In this document: positions 15,996 through 30,900 of the stretch, piece after piece
Layout of the letters: the number at the start of each line of letters is the position of its first letter
Position numbering within the stretch: position 1 is the stretch's first letter
Translations under genes and position numbers: made by a program
The notes under the pieces: generated by a model
The model's database searches: none
The model's input: the letters and a program-made list of their open reading frames with translations, nothing else
Told to the model about the DNA's origin: nothing
From: Lachnospiraceae bacterium
Lineage (GTDB): Bacteria; Bacillota; Clostridia; Lachnospirales; Lachnospiraceae
Reading direction: 5' to 3'
DNA length: 64,000 nt
Assembly: GCA_017455525.1 (NCBI GenBank)
Contig: JAFTAP010000027.1
Span: 16,663-80,662 of the forward strand

Positions 15996-18900
15996 TTATT
16001 TCTCCGCCTTAGCTCTGCGTAACCTGCGTCTTCCGGCTTTCTTCTTGCCGCCTTCCTCATCGTCCTCGTCGTCATCTGAATATACGAAGCTCATTGCGAT
16101 GAGGCCTGCCGCGCAGAGCACCATGATCCAGAAGTTGAGCGTCAGGTCGTCTCCAGTTACAGGCGACATCCTCTCACCGAGAACTCCGGACGTAGGAGCC
16201 TTCTTAACACCAAGCACATCCGATACAAAGCCGCCCTTCCTCGAGCCTAGCACCCCTGTTATATACTTGGTGCTGGAGCTGGAACTCGTTGTTGTCGAGC
16301 TGCTGCTCGTAGTCGTGCTTGAGCTGGAGCTTGTCGTGCTACTCGAAGAGCTTGACGTGCTGCTTGAGCTACTTGAGCTTGACGAACTGCTTGAGCTACT
16401 TGAACTAGTCGTGCTACTTGAGCTGGATGTACTGCTGGAGCTGCTGCTCGTAGTATCCTTATAGTTCGCTATGTAGTGAAGCTCTAAGTAATCATCACTG
16501 TCAGGCGTATTATGCGTACCGTCCACCTTGAAGATGAATACATTATTCTCAGGTATCGCATATCCGGCAGGTGCCGTCACCTCTTCAAGATAGTAAGTGC
16601 CCCACTCAAGGTTATCTATCTCTATCTTTCCGTCGGAGCCTGATCTGTAGGTTGCAATCTCGTACACTACATCCTCGCCAGCTATGTAGTTCGCAAGAAC
16701 TCTCGACCCGCTCTTATACGTCCTGTCGGAGTAAAGCTTGAACTCTGCTCCCTCAAGCGGCTCCTCGGTATCGCCGTCAACCTTGATTATCCTGAATGCT
16801 CCATACAGAGGCTTATCCTCGAAGCATATAGCATCCGTCGTATTCCAGTTGCTCTTAAGCCACTTGTCAGTCTGCGTTACCGTGCCGTCCTCTGCTACCG
16901 TGAAGTGAGCCACGACTGAAGACCTTGCATATCCCTCCGGAGCCTTAGTCTCTCTCATCTCATAGTCGCCGGGCAGGATTCCGCCTGAGCCTGCAGAGCC
17001 TATCGCATACTCTAAGGTCTGACCGGACTTAAGCGTAGCGCTCCAGCCTCCGCCTACCTTATTGATCGTAAACTCTGCTCCCTCAAGCTCTGTCGGGTTA
17101 GCTGACGTATCGTTAGCGTCATACTTCCTGATCTTCGTCTTGATGGACTCATTCGTGAAGATCCATGTACCGTCTGCGCTCTTAACTCCCTCAGCCTTCT
17201 TGTAGCCGGGTACTGCATCCTCCTTGACGGTATAGACTATCTCGTGCTTATCTTTAGCCGAGAAATCATAGACCTCAAGGTTAGTGAACTTGCCTTCAAG
17301 CTGACCCGAAGGAAGCTTCACGGTTTTGCCCGTATCCTTGCCATCCGCAAGCAGATGGAAGGTTATCGTAGGATGCGTCGCTACGCTCTTGCCGTCATCC
17401 CATACCTTCTTCACAGGGATATCGATGTACTTCTGCTCCACTGTATTTATGAAGCTGAATGAGTAATCATATCCTGCTATCGTAGAACCGAGAGCCTTAG
17501 TTGATACGTATCCCTCTACCTCGACCTCGTCAACCTTGTACTCATAATCGATGTACTTATGATTCACGCTGTCATATACGTGCTTGGGCAGTCCCTCGGT
17601 CGTGTATTTATATGTGCCGTCCTCCTGAGGCATGATAGCCACAGGGGCGCCATACTTCTTCCAGCCCTCGTCACCGCTTCCTGCTACTCTCTGGTAAATC
17701 TGAGCCGTAGCCACAGGTCTTACGGTCTCGCCCTTCAGCGTACCGTTCCAGGTCTTTGTAACGCTAAGGTTAGCCGTAGCCTCCTCAGGCATCTTATTAA
17801 CAACCTCAAGCTTCTCGGTCTGTGCCTTGCGCTCACCGCCTATCGTATAGCTTCCATCCGAAGCTATCACTATCTCGACATCAGCAGCCTTCTCATAGCC
17901 CTCAGGCACGCTCGTCTCTGACAGCACATAGGTTCCGGCAGCAGGCGTATCTATAGTTATCTGCGTGCCGGGCTTGAATTTCCAGCTTCCGACCTTACTG
18001 CTGCCTACGACGTACTTCCTCGTCAGAGTAAGCTCTGCCTCGATATCATCCGATATGTTCTCGCCGAGGAACTTCTTAGCTATGGTCATATCCTTATTCA
18101 TCACATTGACGAAATCGAAGGTAATAAGACCGTTCGCTATCTTCGCATTGGTGGTATCCGCTATAGTCGCCACAAGAGCGCTGTAGTTTGTCTTAGCATC
18201 AGCGTCCGTCACATTGACCGTGAACTTCTTATCAGCCGATAATCCGAAGCTTGCAGTCTTGCCCTTCTCCTCGTCTATCCAGCTCTCATGCAATGTGAAC
18301 TCATAATTGCCTGTCTTGCTGAAGGTTATAGGCTTATCAAACACTGCCTTACCGTCAGCTCCGACCGCAGCCGTTACTGTCTGTCCGTTTCCTGTAACCG
18401 TGAATCGGAGGTTAGTAAGCTCATCGGCATGCTTTGCTATATCCTCAGCCACGCCGTCCGCGTACTTGAGACTCTTAGCGCCTTCAAACTTCACCTCTCC
18501 GCTCTTAGTGAGTTCGTTCACGAATACTACATCGGCTTTACCGCTGACGTCGCTTCCGCCATCAAAGAATCCCTGCAGCTTCTCGATTAAGTTCTCTGAC
18601 TTCTCTACAGGCTGCTTCGTCTTCTTGATCTCCTTCGTGACGTCAAGCTTATCGCCATTCTTCTTAATAGTTACCTTGATAATAGCCGTGTCAGTATCAT
18701 CCTTGATGCTGTCTATGCCTGTCCCACGCTCCTTGACGTAGTAGTACTTGACTGCCTTGACTGCCTCATCCTTATACTTGCCGTCAGAACCCTTAAGGTC
18801 TTCCTGCGTGTACTTGAAGTGCTTTGCGTCAAATGTAGCTGTCTCAGCCTTGCTCTTTACGGTCTGGCTGTCAATAACATCGCCCTTGTCATTATAGAGA

Positions 18901-21900
18901 TCAAAAGTGAAACCGTCCTTAGGATAAAGGTTAGTTTCCTCACCATCCTCTAAGAGCTGTTTGCCGACCGTTAGCGTCGTGCTGCCTTCCGCCTTATAAG
19001 TATTGACGAACTCACCGTTTCCGCTCTCATATTCAGGCTCAGCCATGAGTTTCTTGCCGTCATTCGTAACCGTAACGATAACAGTATATGAAGCCTCTGA
19101 ATATGTAACTCCCGGCTTATCACCCTTAGTCTCCCTCAGCGTATACTTGAAGGTCTTGGGTTCTCCTACCTTAACCTTAGCCTTGGTATTGTCATAGGTA
19201 AGCCTGAAGCTTACAGCCGAACCAACATTCGTGACGGTCTGCGTCTCTTCTCCAAGATTGTTAGCAGGGTCAGGTGTCAGAGTGAACTCATAATCATCCG
19301 TGATCTCCATTCCCTCTACCTTCTTGGTTGCGCTGATATCGACTGCGCCTTCCTCGGGTATGACATTTGCGAATATCATTTCTCCGTCAGTCTTATCGGG
19401 CACAGCGCTTATCGTTCCGTCACCATTATCGGTAAGCGTTATCTTAACATCATACGAATTAGTAGCATAAACTACTCCGTCCACGTTCGTATTCTTCTCT
19501 ACCACATGATAGACAGGCTGTACGCCGTTCCTCACATCATCAAGCGTGAACTTCGTGAACTGTTCAGGGAAGTACCACTTTCCGTCTACTCCTACAGGCA
19601 CATCCACTGATTCATTAGGTGTGACATCCGTGCGAGTTATAGTAACCTCATACTGCCCCGCTGCTATCGTGCCGCCTGCGAGTGTCTTCACGCCGTACAG
19701 ACTGAAGCCGCCTTCTGCAGCATAGCTGTTAGTGAATGCCGCTGTCTCACCTTCAGTTGCTGTCTCCTCCGTTCCATTCACAAGGTAAGCAGCAAGCTCT
19801 CCGTTGCCTTTATCCTTGAACTTCACCTTATAAGTCCTGGGCGTCGTGTCATAGGTTACGCCCTTCGTATCATCAGGCTTTTCCTCTGTTACCTCATAAT
19901 CATGAATGCCTGCCTCGGTGTAGCTGAATTTGAAGCTCTTCGTAGTATCGCCCGACTTCAGCGTGAAAGGACTTCCGGGTACTTCATCTCCGTCTTCCTT
20001 CACATGGAAGGTAAACTCCGCTCCGCTGGGCCAGTACTCCAACTCCATGTTCTTTGTTACATCGAGATTGAAGCTGCCCTCTGCCACATAATCATTCGTG
20101 ATCACATAAGGCGTATAGCCGGTGCCGTACTTAACCACCGTTTCAAGCGCAGTCTTTGAATCATCCGTGTACCTTACGGTCACATCAACCTTGCGAGGCT
20201 CAGTGTCATAGGTATAGTAGTCCTTATGAGTCTCAGAATCGTCTATCTCACGTATGAAGTACTTATGCGCTCTTACTGCATTCTCAGTATACGGTATAGC
20301 TGTAAATACCGCCTTACCGTCATCACTTGTCACTACAGTCTGCAATGCCGCATCATCAGCGTCATCAGCGTTAGCAAAGAGTCCGAACTTGAACCCTGCG
20401 AGTGACTTAGGATCGCTCTGATCGTCTTCTGCCTTTGAGGTATCATTTATAGCCTTCTTTGCCTCGATCGTAGCGTCTGTATCAGCCACGCTGTGGTTAT
20501 TGATAAGTGAAAGCTCTATCTTACCGTCGTTCTTCTTATCTCCCTTATCAGCGCTGTCCTTGCCCTGATCCTGAGTCTGACTCGAATCAAGCCATGAATA
20601 ACCATTGGAGACATTCGTCTCGACTACTTTGTAGGTGTACTCGTAGCCCTCGGCATCATACTTATCAAGGCCCGTGAAGGTTATCTTTCCGGTTGCAGGC
20701 ACTGGCTTAGCCTCTACTCCGGGCACTGCCTCGAAGGTGGTAAGGAACTTATTGCCATCTGCGTCCTTCTTAGTAACCGCCCTGTAAAGCGTAGCCGTGA
20801 AGCCGGTATAGATGTCCGCATCCGTCACGCCGCCTACATTCCAGGTCTTTTCTACGTCAACCTCTACCGTCTCCTGATTTATCGTATTGGTAAGCACATA
20901 AAGGTTGCCTGTTTCCTCTGACTTAAGCGCGATTCCTTCATTTGATGCCGTGTACTTAGCCGCTGTCTTATCGTCAAGTCTCTCTACTATCTGATACTCA
21001 TAATTCCTGCCGAACTCATTCCTTGCAAATATCTTCTTGCCTTCTTTCTCGGCATCTGCGTCACTGAATGAGAAAGCATAGTTGTCATTCTTGCTTGCAG
21101 TCTTTTCAAGGAAATCTTCCCATCCAAGCTCAGTCGAGAGTTTCCTCTGAAGGACTACTGTGATCTCGTCAGGTCTTGTACCGTTCTCATTATCGCCGTC
21201 CTTCCATATCTTCTGACCTGAGAACGACACTGCCCCCTTCTTTTCATCTGCCATAGTGACAAGATATGCGCCGTCCTTGTCAGGGATCGAGCTTCCTCCG
21301 ACCGTGACCACGCCGTATTCGTCTATGACAAACTTCACATCACTCGCCAGCATATAATCATCTGGTGCCGCTGACTCATGCAGTACATACGTGCCGGGAA
21401 CAAGCTTCGAAATATTAAGCCTCTGACCCTCACCAAGGGATTTAAGGTCATCCATCACAGGAGTGCCATACTTAATACTGCTCTCACCATTCTCATCCTG
21501 CACAATCTGCACGTCCTCTGCCTTATATATCTGCCAGATAGCGCCTGCGAGCTTATTGTTTTTGTCATCATATTTTACAAGATAGAACTCTATCGGCTGG
21601 TCAGCGACCGTGATGCTGAGATTGTCGGAAGCCACCGTAGCATGATCGCCTGCAAGCTTCTTAATGCTGCGGTCATCATTGATCTTGAATTCGACATCAC
21701 TGCCTAATTCGTAACCGTTCGGTGCGTCAGTCTCCTTGATCACATACGTCTTTCCGGTCACGAGACCTTTAAGCGTATATGTTCCGTCCCCGTTATCCAT
21801 ATATCCGGCTATCTCATCCTCGCTGCCTGATTCAGTAACGGTGAATTTAGCCCCGGGAAGGATTGTGCCGTTCTCATCCACCTTCTTGATGGTGATAGGC

Positions 21901-24900
21901 TGCACATCATCCTCTACTATTATGAGGTTTGTCTGCTCGCCTGACTGCGTGTAGACCTTATTATCCTCACTTACGACGGTCACAGTGTCATCAGCGTTAA
22001 TCTTTACATTTGCTGTAGTAACTTTCTGATAACCGTCCGGAGCCGCAGTCTCGACAAGCTTGTACTCACCGGGCTCTATGCCGTAGATCGTATGTACGCC
22101 TGCTGTCGAAGTCCAGCTTGTCCTTCCTGCTATAGTTTTGCCGTTAGCGTCTTGAAGCTCAAGGTTTGCTCCTGCAAGACCAAGCTTCGTCGTAGCATCT
22201 ATCTTCTTGATGCTCACCTCTATAGGCGTATTCTTAAATGAAAGCGCCTCAGCCTGTCCTGTAACATTGACATTAAGGCTGCCGTTTCCTGCATCGGATA
22301 CTTCAACCGTAAATGTCTTGTCGGCTGCAGGCTTGAATCCGGACTTTTTAGTCTCTGATACGGTATAAGTATGCGTACCTATATCGGCTGTCGTATACTT
22401 GATCTTATTAACCGCATCGCCTCTGTAATTGGGCTCAACAGTATAAGTGATCTTACCGGTATCATCACTCTTACCGGTATCATCACTCTTTCCGGTTGCT
22501 ATAGTCTTTTTCGTAAGTCCTGAACCCTCTGTTACAGTGAATTCGAAGCCTTCAAGTGAAAGCCCTGTACCCGCTATATCAAAGCTCTTTGTTCCTTCAA
22601 GGCTTGTATCCCCTGTTGCTTCATAAGAGTTCTCAAACTCTATCTTATTATTTCCGCCTCTTATTATTTTGTCAGCAAGATTCTCCCAGAAGTTCTGCTC
22701 CTCTGCAGATATTGCCACAACGCTCTTATCAGCCTTAAGCGTGCCGCCGTCGAGCTGAAGCAGAACCTCTACTGCATATCTAGCCGTAGAGTAAGTTATG
22801 CCACCCTCGCCGGTATTCTGCTCGGAGACCTCATAGTAGAAGGCCTTCTCCGGAGCACCCGCAAGATCCGTGAGGTCGTAGGTAAGCTCAGGGAATGTGA
22901 AATCCTTAGTGCCATCCTTTCCTGCCTTATAGCCTACATTTGCGGTCTTCTCATTCTTAGTATCACCGCTCTTAGCCGTGATATTGAAGGTGAAGGTCTT
23001 ATCAGCAGCAGCCTTGCCTGTAAGCTTCTTCGTACCGTCAAGTTTTACCTTGGTATCAGCCGTAAGCTGATTTATGAATTCAGGTATAGCACTACCATAG
23101 GACTTGGTTATCTCAAGAGAGCCATTCTCAAGATCCCTGACAGTTACGGTCACATCCTGCTTAGCAGTCTTCTTGACATAGCCGTTAGCGTCCTCTGTCG
23201 TCTCTACGATCTCGTATTTGTATATCCCTGCCGCGCTATAGGTTATCTCAGCGAAGCTTACAAGACCGTTCGCATCCGTCTTAGCCGTGCCGAGAGAAGT
23301 CTTCTCTCCCGTTACATCGAAAAGCTCGAATTCGAACTTATTATTAAGGTCAAGGCTTCCTAAAGGCACATCCTTACCGGATGCGTCCACTACCTTCTTC
23401 TGGACCTGAAGCTGCGTCTTGCCTTCTGTCTTGTACTCGTTGTTTATGGTTACGTTTCCGGTTGAAGAAACGACTCCATCAACGGTTACGGTCTTATTAA
23501 GCTCTCCGTTTCCGCCGTCGGATATGGTAACTTTTATCTCATGAAGCTTATTTCCGGCTTCATCCGTTGTTATTCCTTCCGCCGTGTCATACGTGATGCC
23601 ATCATTCGTACCCTTAACCTCCATTACATAGTAGGTATAAGTCCTTGACGCCTCTCCATTAAGGTCAGAAAGCTTGTACTTAATCTCGCCAAACTCCGCC
23701 GTGCCAGAATTAGCCAACTTATTCTGCCTGACAACGGCAGGCTCTCCAATCTGTTCCTTATTCTCGTCAAGAAGCTTGAATGTGAAGTCCTCAAGAAGCT
23801 TCGCATTCGTCATAGTCTTCGTTACCGAAGGCTTGAAGGTCGTATTTGCGTCATAGCTATTCGTGAAGCTTATCTCTTTAGCATTTGTCGATGATGCTAC
23901 CGCATCATTTTGATATGCGGTAAGATGACCGTTTCCGTCGCTTCTCCACTCTACGCTGTATTCCTGTGAAGACTTATCATCATAAGTCACGCCCGCCGTG
24001 CCGTTAGGCGCTGTCTTCTCCACGAACCTGTAATTATGAGTAGTTCCGGCATAGGATGCGTCAGCCTTAATCTTGTACTGCTCAGATACAGGAGCATCCT
24101 TCGTAAGCGTATACTCGGCAAGCTTCGTCGAAGTACCATTGTAATCATCGTAAACCTCTACGGTGAACTCCTTGCCAGCACCAGTAGGCCAGTAGTCATT
24201 CTCCATATTCTTCCTGACCTGGAATGAGAACTCGCCGCCCTCGTCATAGGAGTTAGTAAAGCCCGTTCCCGTAAGAGCCTCGATATCACCGCTCTTTTCA
24301 ACTTCAAGCGTACCATCTCCTTTATCCTTTACATCAACCGTAACGGTATATACGTTAGGATCATATGTAATCCCTTCATACTTATACCCGTTATCAGCAG
24401 TTGCTCCAGTAGGAATAACCTCATTAACCGTATAGGTATGAGGACCTAGATCAGTAAGCCCATAGCTAATAGCGTCAAACGTAACCTTACCGTCAGAATC
24501 ATTCTTCTTGGTCTGAAGCACGTTGCCCTCTGCATCCTTAAGCTCGAAGCTGAACATATTAGTCACAAACGGCTTACTCGCATTGGTGTCAAATTTCTTC
24601 TTCGTGCTAAGCTCTAACGTACCGGTTGCGGTGTAAGTATTGGTAAAGGTACTTTCGCCTTCATACTCATAATTAAACTTAACCACGCCGTCCTCAATAT
24701 ATGGCGTCACCTTAATCACATACTCATGGCTATCATAATTAACGCCCGCTACGCCGTTATTTACTTCCTTTATAGTATAAATCTCTGGTTTTCCTGCCTT
24801 TGCGGTAGCCAGATCGTAGCTATCAAGCTGAATAGCTGTCGTATTATCCGTACTGCCCCACTTGAAAAACAGCGACTGGGAATCAAGCCCTTCAAGCTTC

Positions 24901-27900
24901 GTTCCGTTCTTGTATACCTCTACCCTGAAGTTATCGCCTTCCTTTATCGCCCTTCCCACAAGGCTCTTTGATACATTGACAGTAGGAACGCCGTTTATCT
25001 CCTTTGTGTTGGTGATAGTACGCGCTCCGGTATTGCTCTCGGCATCGTTCTCACTGTACTCCTGATCAAGCGGAGTAACCTTGAGCGAACCATCGTTATC
25101 ATACTCAACCTTCACCTGGAAAGTTATGCTGCCGGTAGACTGGAAACCTGAGACAGGCGTCTCTTCAACGGTATAGGTATGCGTTTTTATATCTGTATAG
25201 TCATAAGCTATATCATTAAACCAGAACTTGACCGCCTTACTTCCCTTAACCCGAACTGCCTGGTTTTCCTGAATTACAGTATCGCCCTCTTTAAGCGTGA
25301 AGTTAAACGTTGTCTCTTCATTTGACGGCTGATAAAGCACGTTCTTTACAGCCCAAGGCTTATAAGAGCCTGTACCTGCCTTCAGGTTATTGAATGAAGC
25401 CGCCGGAACCTCTACGCCGTTCTTATAATACTTCACAGACGTCTGCATTCCCCAGAAGTCCTCTTCAGGATTCGTCACAACATCGGCATCACTATTTCCG
25501 TGAATATGATAGCTCTTTTCTATAGTCCTGCGTCCCTGATTTACCGTGACAACAGCCTCGTAAACCGTAGGATCATAAAGTATTCCATCCTTCTCAAAGT
25601 ATTTCGTGTCGTCCGCAGTAGTAACTTCCGTAGCGCCGGTGGGGATATCCTCTTTGATCTCATACGTGTATGTACCCTCACCTTTGCTGTTAAGTCCTGA
25701 GAACTCAATATCAGACCAAGTAGCTTTCCTGCTATCTGATGTCGCATACGCCTCGTTCCCATCCTTAGGAGCAGGTGCACCGTTCTTAGGTGTGATTTTG
25801 AACTTAAATCCCCCCTCAGGCCACTGCTCGGACGTACCATTATAGTTTTTAATCGCATTAAGGCTCACTGTCGGATTGCTGTAATAATTAAATACATGAA
25901 CCGTCTGTGTGTCTACGTCAGGTGCGACACTCGCTGCGTGTGCAGCGTAATTCTCAGACTGATCCTGACTCATGCTTGCAAAGAAGCCACCTGTACCGGT
26001 CTTAAGATTATTTTTATCTATATCATATATATCATTACCGGCATCATAATAACGATTCTTTGCATTATTGCCATAATCTCCTTCAGTAGTCACGGCATAC
26101 GTTGTGATCCTAAGCCATTCCGGATGCACCATAGGATCATTGCTTTTATACTTTAATGTCTCGCCGTCTGCGACTTCTTCTACGGTATATGTTCCGGAAG
26201 GAAGATCATAGATTGTCCAGTGAGAATCATCATCATAGGTGTATTCGTAATCTGCACCGTCAACCTTATGTCTTGTAGTTCTGCTCCCTCTGAGTCCGTT
26301 AAGAATAAATGATTCCTTCGTTTTAGTATTGGTAACACGGAACTTCACATGGTCAATTATCTCTTCGTTCACCTGAATACTGCCAAAATCATTGACAACC
26401 ATCTTATGGATTCGAAGATTTGCCTTACCGTCGCTTGTGTTCTTTATAATAACATTTGTAGAAGAACCTTCGCCAAGCTTAAACGCTATCGAATCAACCG
26501 TGTAATCAGAATCAGGTATCGGAGTTCTGCTGTTCTTCATCATCTGGAAAGTTCTTTCTACATTAGAAACCGAGCCTTCCTTTGCACCCTCCGCGCTGTA
26601 ACTTACTTTATAGCCGAAATGTGCACCATACACTCCCGAACTATACTGATTTGAGTGTTCTACAATATCATACTCTTCTTCATCAGATAAATACGTTACC
26701 TTGGCATCTTTATCAACCTTATATCCTACAATCTCAACCGTCTTACCGGCTTCTACAGGGTAGAAATAATCCTGACGTCCATCACTGCCAACTGCAATAA
26801 CGCTTACATATTCATTTCCAACCTTCCTGAACAGATTGAAATAGAACGGCTCTGTTCTATCAGCTCCGACAAGCTCCTTCGTGACCTTAAGTGTCTTTCT
26901 GCTATATGTATTGTTGACATTAATCGTGATATCAGGGTCATCCTGTCCTATAGAGAACGTAGCCGAAGATGTAGCCTTATCCGTCACATAGCCGCTGAAA
27001 TCAGCAACGTAAACATGACCTGCAAGCTCTCCCCCGCTCTCTGTAATCCTATAATCACCTATAGGAAGATTGGATACGGTACCAAAATTACCGTCACTCT
27101 GATGCGTCAGTTCTACCTGTGCGAACGTCTTGTCTACAACAGTATTGCCTGACACATCCTTAGTGAGTCTCTCCACGGTAAACTTTATATCGCCAAGAAG
27201 ATCGGAAATCTGCTCAGTCCCCTCAACTCCGGTGATATTCTTCTTCACGGTAACAGAACCTGTCTTGGCTCTTTCTGGAGAGTTGCCGATAGTCGCGGAA
27301 TACTCACTGTCGCCAGTGGTCTCTCCGTCCGCAGAGCCAGCCGTAAATCCGAGTTCTATCTCCTGACCCTCTTCCGTCTTTATTACTTCATCATTCTCAT
27401 CTATTGCTTTAGCCGTAATCTTAAAGTTATCTGCGACAGATATTCTCCACCTATGGATATCATTAAGCTGATATCCATCAGGCGCAGCCGTCTCTTCAAG
27501 AATATAAGTCTCTCCCGGATAGATATCCTCAAAGGTAATCTTTCCGGTGTCTCCGGTAGGGAAAGTCTGGACATTAGTTAAGCTTCCCTCCGGTGGCGTA
27601 AGCGTAAATGCAGCACCCGCCAAAGGAGCGTTAGTAATATTACCATCTGCGTCTGCGACTACCTTCTTTATTGAGAAGCTGGTCGTAGGAAGCTTATCGT
27701 CTCCAATCGAGAATCCGCCTCCGCTTACGTCAACCGGAATTATATTTAAATCAACATTCTGTGCCTGATTGGTAAGTGCAAAGCTTGCCTGCACCATGAA
27801 AGGAACAAGAGTGTCATTTAGCGAATAGCCTGCAGGGGCTATAACCTCTTTCACAGCATAAAACTCATCCTTAGAAAGAGTCCATCCGTCATTAAGCAAA

Positions 27901-30900
27901 TCACCAAAGAAAGAAGCCCGCCCATTTGAATTGGTGGTTTTTTCTACTACATTATTATTTATAGTATCCCTAACTTCTTCCCAGTTATTCTCATCAAGAT
28001 TCAGTACATCACTCCTTGAGCCTTTCCATTTATAAAGCCTGAAGGTAGCTCCCGCAAGCGGCTCTCCATTCTCGGAATCCTTCTTAATAATTCCAACACT
28101 CTTAACCGTGCCTGAACCGGTCGCATGTGAAAGCGTAACATCCTTATTTCCCGCCTCAGATTCATAACCGAAGAAAGAAACTTTATTAGAATATCTTACG
28201 GTCTGATTTATCATACCGACCACTTGAGCCTTGTATCTGATTTCCGCAGACTGTCCGTTTCTAATCTGGAATACCCACGCACCTTGCGTACTATCCCAAT
28301 TCCATCCTTTAGTTTCCGTTACCCCGTCTCCGTATGAAACAGTGATTGGCTCTGTAGAAACAGGTCTTAGGTTAGTCATGTAGTCATATACATTAAGATA
28401 TGACTCTGTACCATAAGTAATACCGCCCTTATTTACGGTAATCTTAAATTCGCCTACATAATTGTTATCGTCACTCGGCGGCGTAACACATTCCTTATTT
28501 ATAGATTCACTGGAATAGTCATACTTCTGTGTAGAACTGCCGGACTTTCCGCTCCAACTGGCTGTATTCGTAAATTCATATCCGCCATTTTCGCCGTATG
28601 CGCTAAGTTCCTGTATAGTCCTTAGAGCTTCTGCACTTTCAGGTATCAGATAATACTCAAGATAATATCTGCCGTAATAGCTGTCTCCATCCTTAGGTAC
28701 ATTGACTGTTATCGTCGCAACCCTGCTCCCATCAGTATCTCCAGGTGAATAGGAAACCGTTCCAGTTGCCCTGTCATTCCACTCATTTCCATTCCTTGGA
28801 TATAAAAGAACGTGTTTATCGGCATCATTATCATCCTCATATATTTTGAAATAATCGGGGAATGTATCTTCAATTACAAGCTTACCGTCCTCAAGCGTAG
28901 CATCATTTAGCCCCGTAAGATCTATTGTATACTTATAAATAGGATACTGTGTTCCATCTATAGTTTTAGTTCCTGTCCCACTACATTTCTTCGAAAGCGT
29001 ATTATAAAACAGCTTCGATACAGATGCTTCAGTTTCAACCTGCTGACTTTTAACATCTATATATACCTTGTTGGTATGGACATCACTTGCCCAATTCTCA
29101 CTTGTAGCTTTGAGCCAGTCCTGATTTATTTTGGTATAGTAAGATATAGTAACTGTCGCCGTATCGCTTCCTGCTACAATACCATAATGCTCTTCATCTG
29201 CATCTTTGAAGAAATCCAGCGTTATGGCACCCTTCTCGTTCAGTTCTTTGGGATAAGGTCCACTATAATGTAGAAACCTGCCGTCAGATATTGTAACAGA
29301 AATATCACTGTCTAATGTATCTATATAGCCATAATCCTGGAGTCTGGGCAAATAATCAGTAACCTCTAACTTATCGTACCCCTCAGCAGGAACAGTGAAA
29401 GTAATTGTCCACGGCACCCGGTTATCGACAATTTCTCCTGCCGTCTTTTTTACCTTAATCCCATTGCCTTCCTTGGGCTTGTATGTTGTCCTTGTTTCAT
29501 CCTCTTTATTCCCGAATTTAACAAGGTTCTTTAATATGTCTCTCGATACTATCTCATCAACATCTACTGCAACAGTATAAGTAATTACTACGCTCTCTTT
29601 GCCTACGTTTCCAAGAGTATATTTAAACTTCTTCTGCTCATCTGAATTATATCTGTTGGCTTCATCCTTTTCAGTAAGGGTTTCTTCTCCCCATTCAACA
29701 AGCCTAGCTTCCTGGTCCCCGACCTTTACATATATGCCGTCTCCCGTATAATTCGCATAAGCCGCCAAATGGCTAAGATAATCCTTGACCTCCATGCCGC
29801 TTATATCAACGCTCTTGTTTTCATTTATGACTATCTGATACTGCAGCTGGCTCTGATCATCAGTCAATGGATTTACACTCTTATCTAATGTGAGATCATA
29901 AGTATAAAGTGTATCCATCGTATAAGCAGTTGCATCCGTCCAGTAAGCATTATTCTTATAATATGCCCCAACCATATTGCCAACCGTTATAGTCTCTGTC
30001 GGCTGGTCAGGATAATTAACATCACAGTCATACTCAATAGTAATGACTTCTCCGTCAACCATATCAATATTGCTTATTAAAAGAAGCTCTCCGCTTGAAT
30101 TATCAGTCGTCGGGCTAGGAACAGTTCTCCCCTTACTGGAGGTAACTGTAACTGAATCCGTATCCAAGGATAAATATTTGCTTGCAAGATAAGTAAAGCT
30201 ATCTTTAATAGTCATCCCCGAATTATTCCCCGTGGATGTAACTTTTGCTACGTAGTGAATCTTGCTGCCGTCTGCAGACACCTTACTCGTCTTCTCAGCG
30301 CTAAGCTTGGAATCACTCTCATCCTCTTCTGCAATCGGGAATGTATTATCTGTTATCGTAATCACACCGGATGTCTCAGAAGAACCCGCAAATTTGATTT
30401 CTGTTGCGTCATTATCTACCGACATGGAAATTCCAATCTGGAAGTCGCAGTCTCCGGAAGCACCGACCAGCCAATAATTATCCTCATCGGTATCGTCAAG
30501 CTCTACTATGAGATAGCTTACGCCATCCACTGTCTCCACGTGATAAGCAAAATTAACCTTTCTGCCATTAACGTTTACTTCCTCTGTTTCGCCTTCTTCA
30601 CCACCCTCTTTAGGGATTGTTACACTTCCTTTAAATTCAATATAAGAAGTTCCGACCTCATCTGTCCCGGGATTCATACCGCTGGGTAATTGGTAATACA
30701 TCACCGGCTTATCAAACTGATTTGCCCCATTCTCTTGGAATACCAACCCAAGTGAAAACGTTTTATTTACGCTCTCAGGAAATATAAAGTCACTTATATC
30801 ACCGCTCGGAAGCTCTGTACCGTTAAAGTTAATGCTTTTTACCATAGGCACAAGGCTAATCGCACCTTTCTCTATAGCCTGCGCATAAGTCGTAGGAGAA

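Noticed and set aside
16265-16455. CRISPR-like or simple tandem DNA repeat in the Ser tract
   Set aside because: There are no regular spacers; the repetition is at the protein level with mixed Ser codons.
16045-16464. Rightward frame rich in Leu, Val and Glu
   Set aside because: It is the complement of the Ser/Thr tract and the sorting signal of the first giant.
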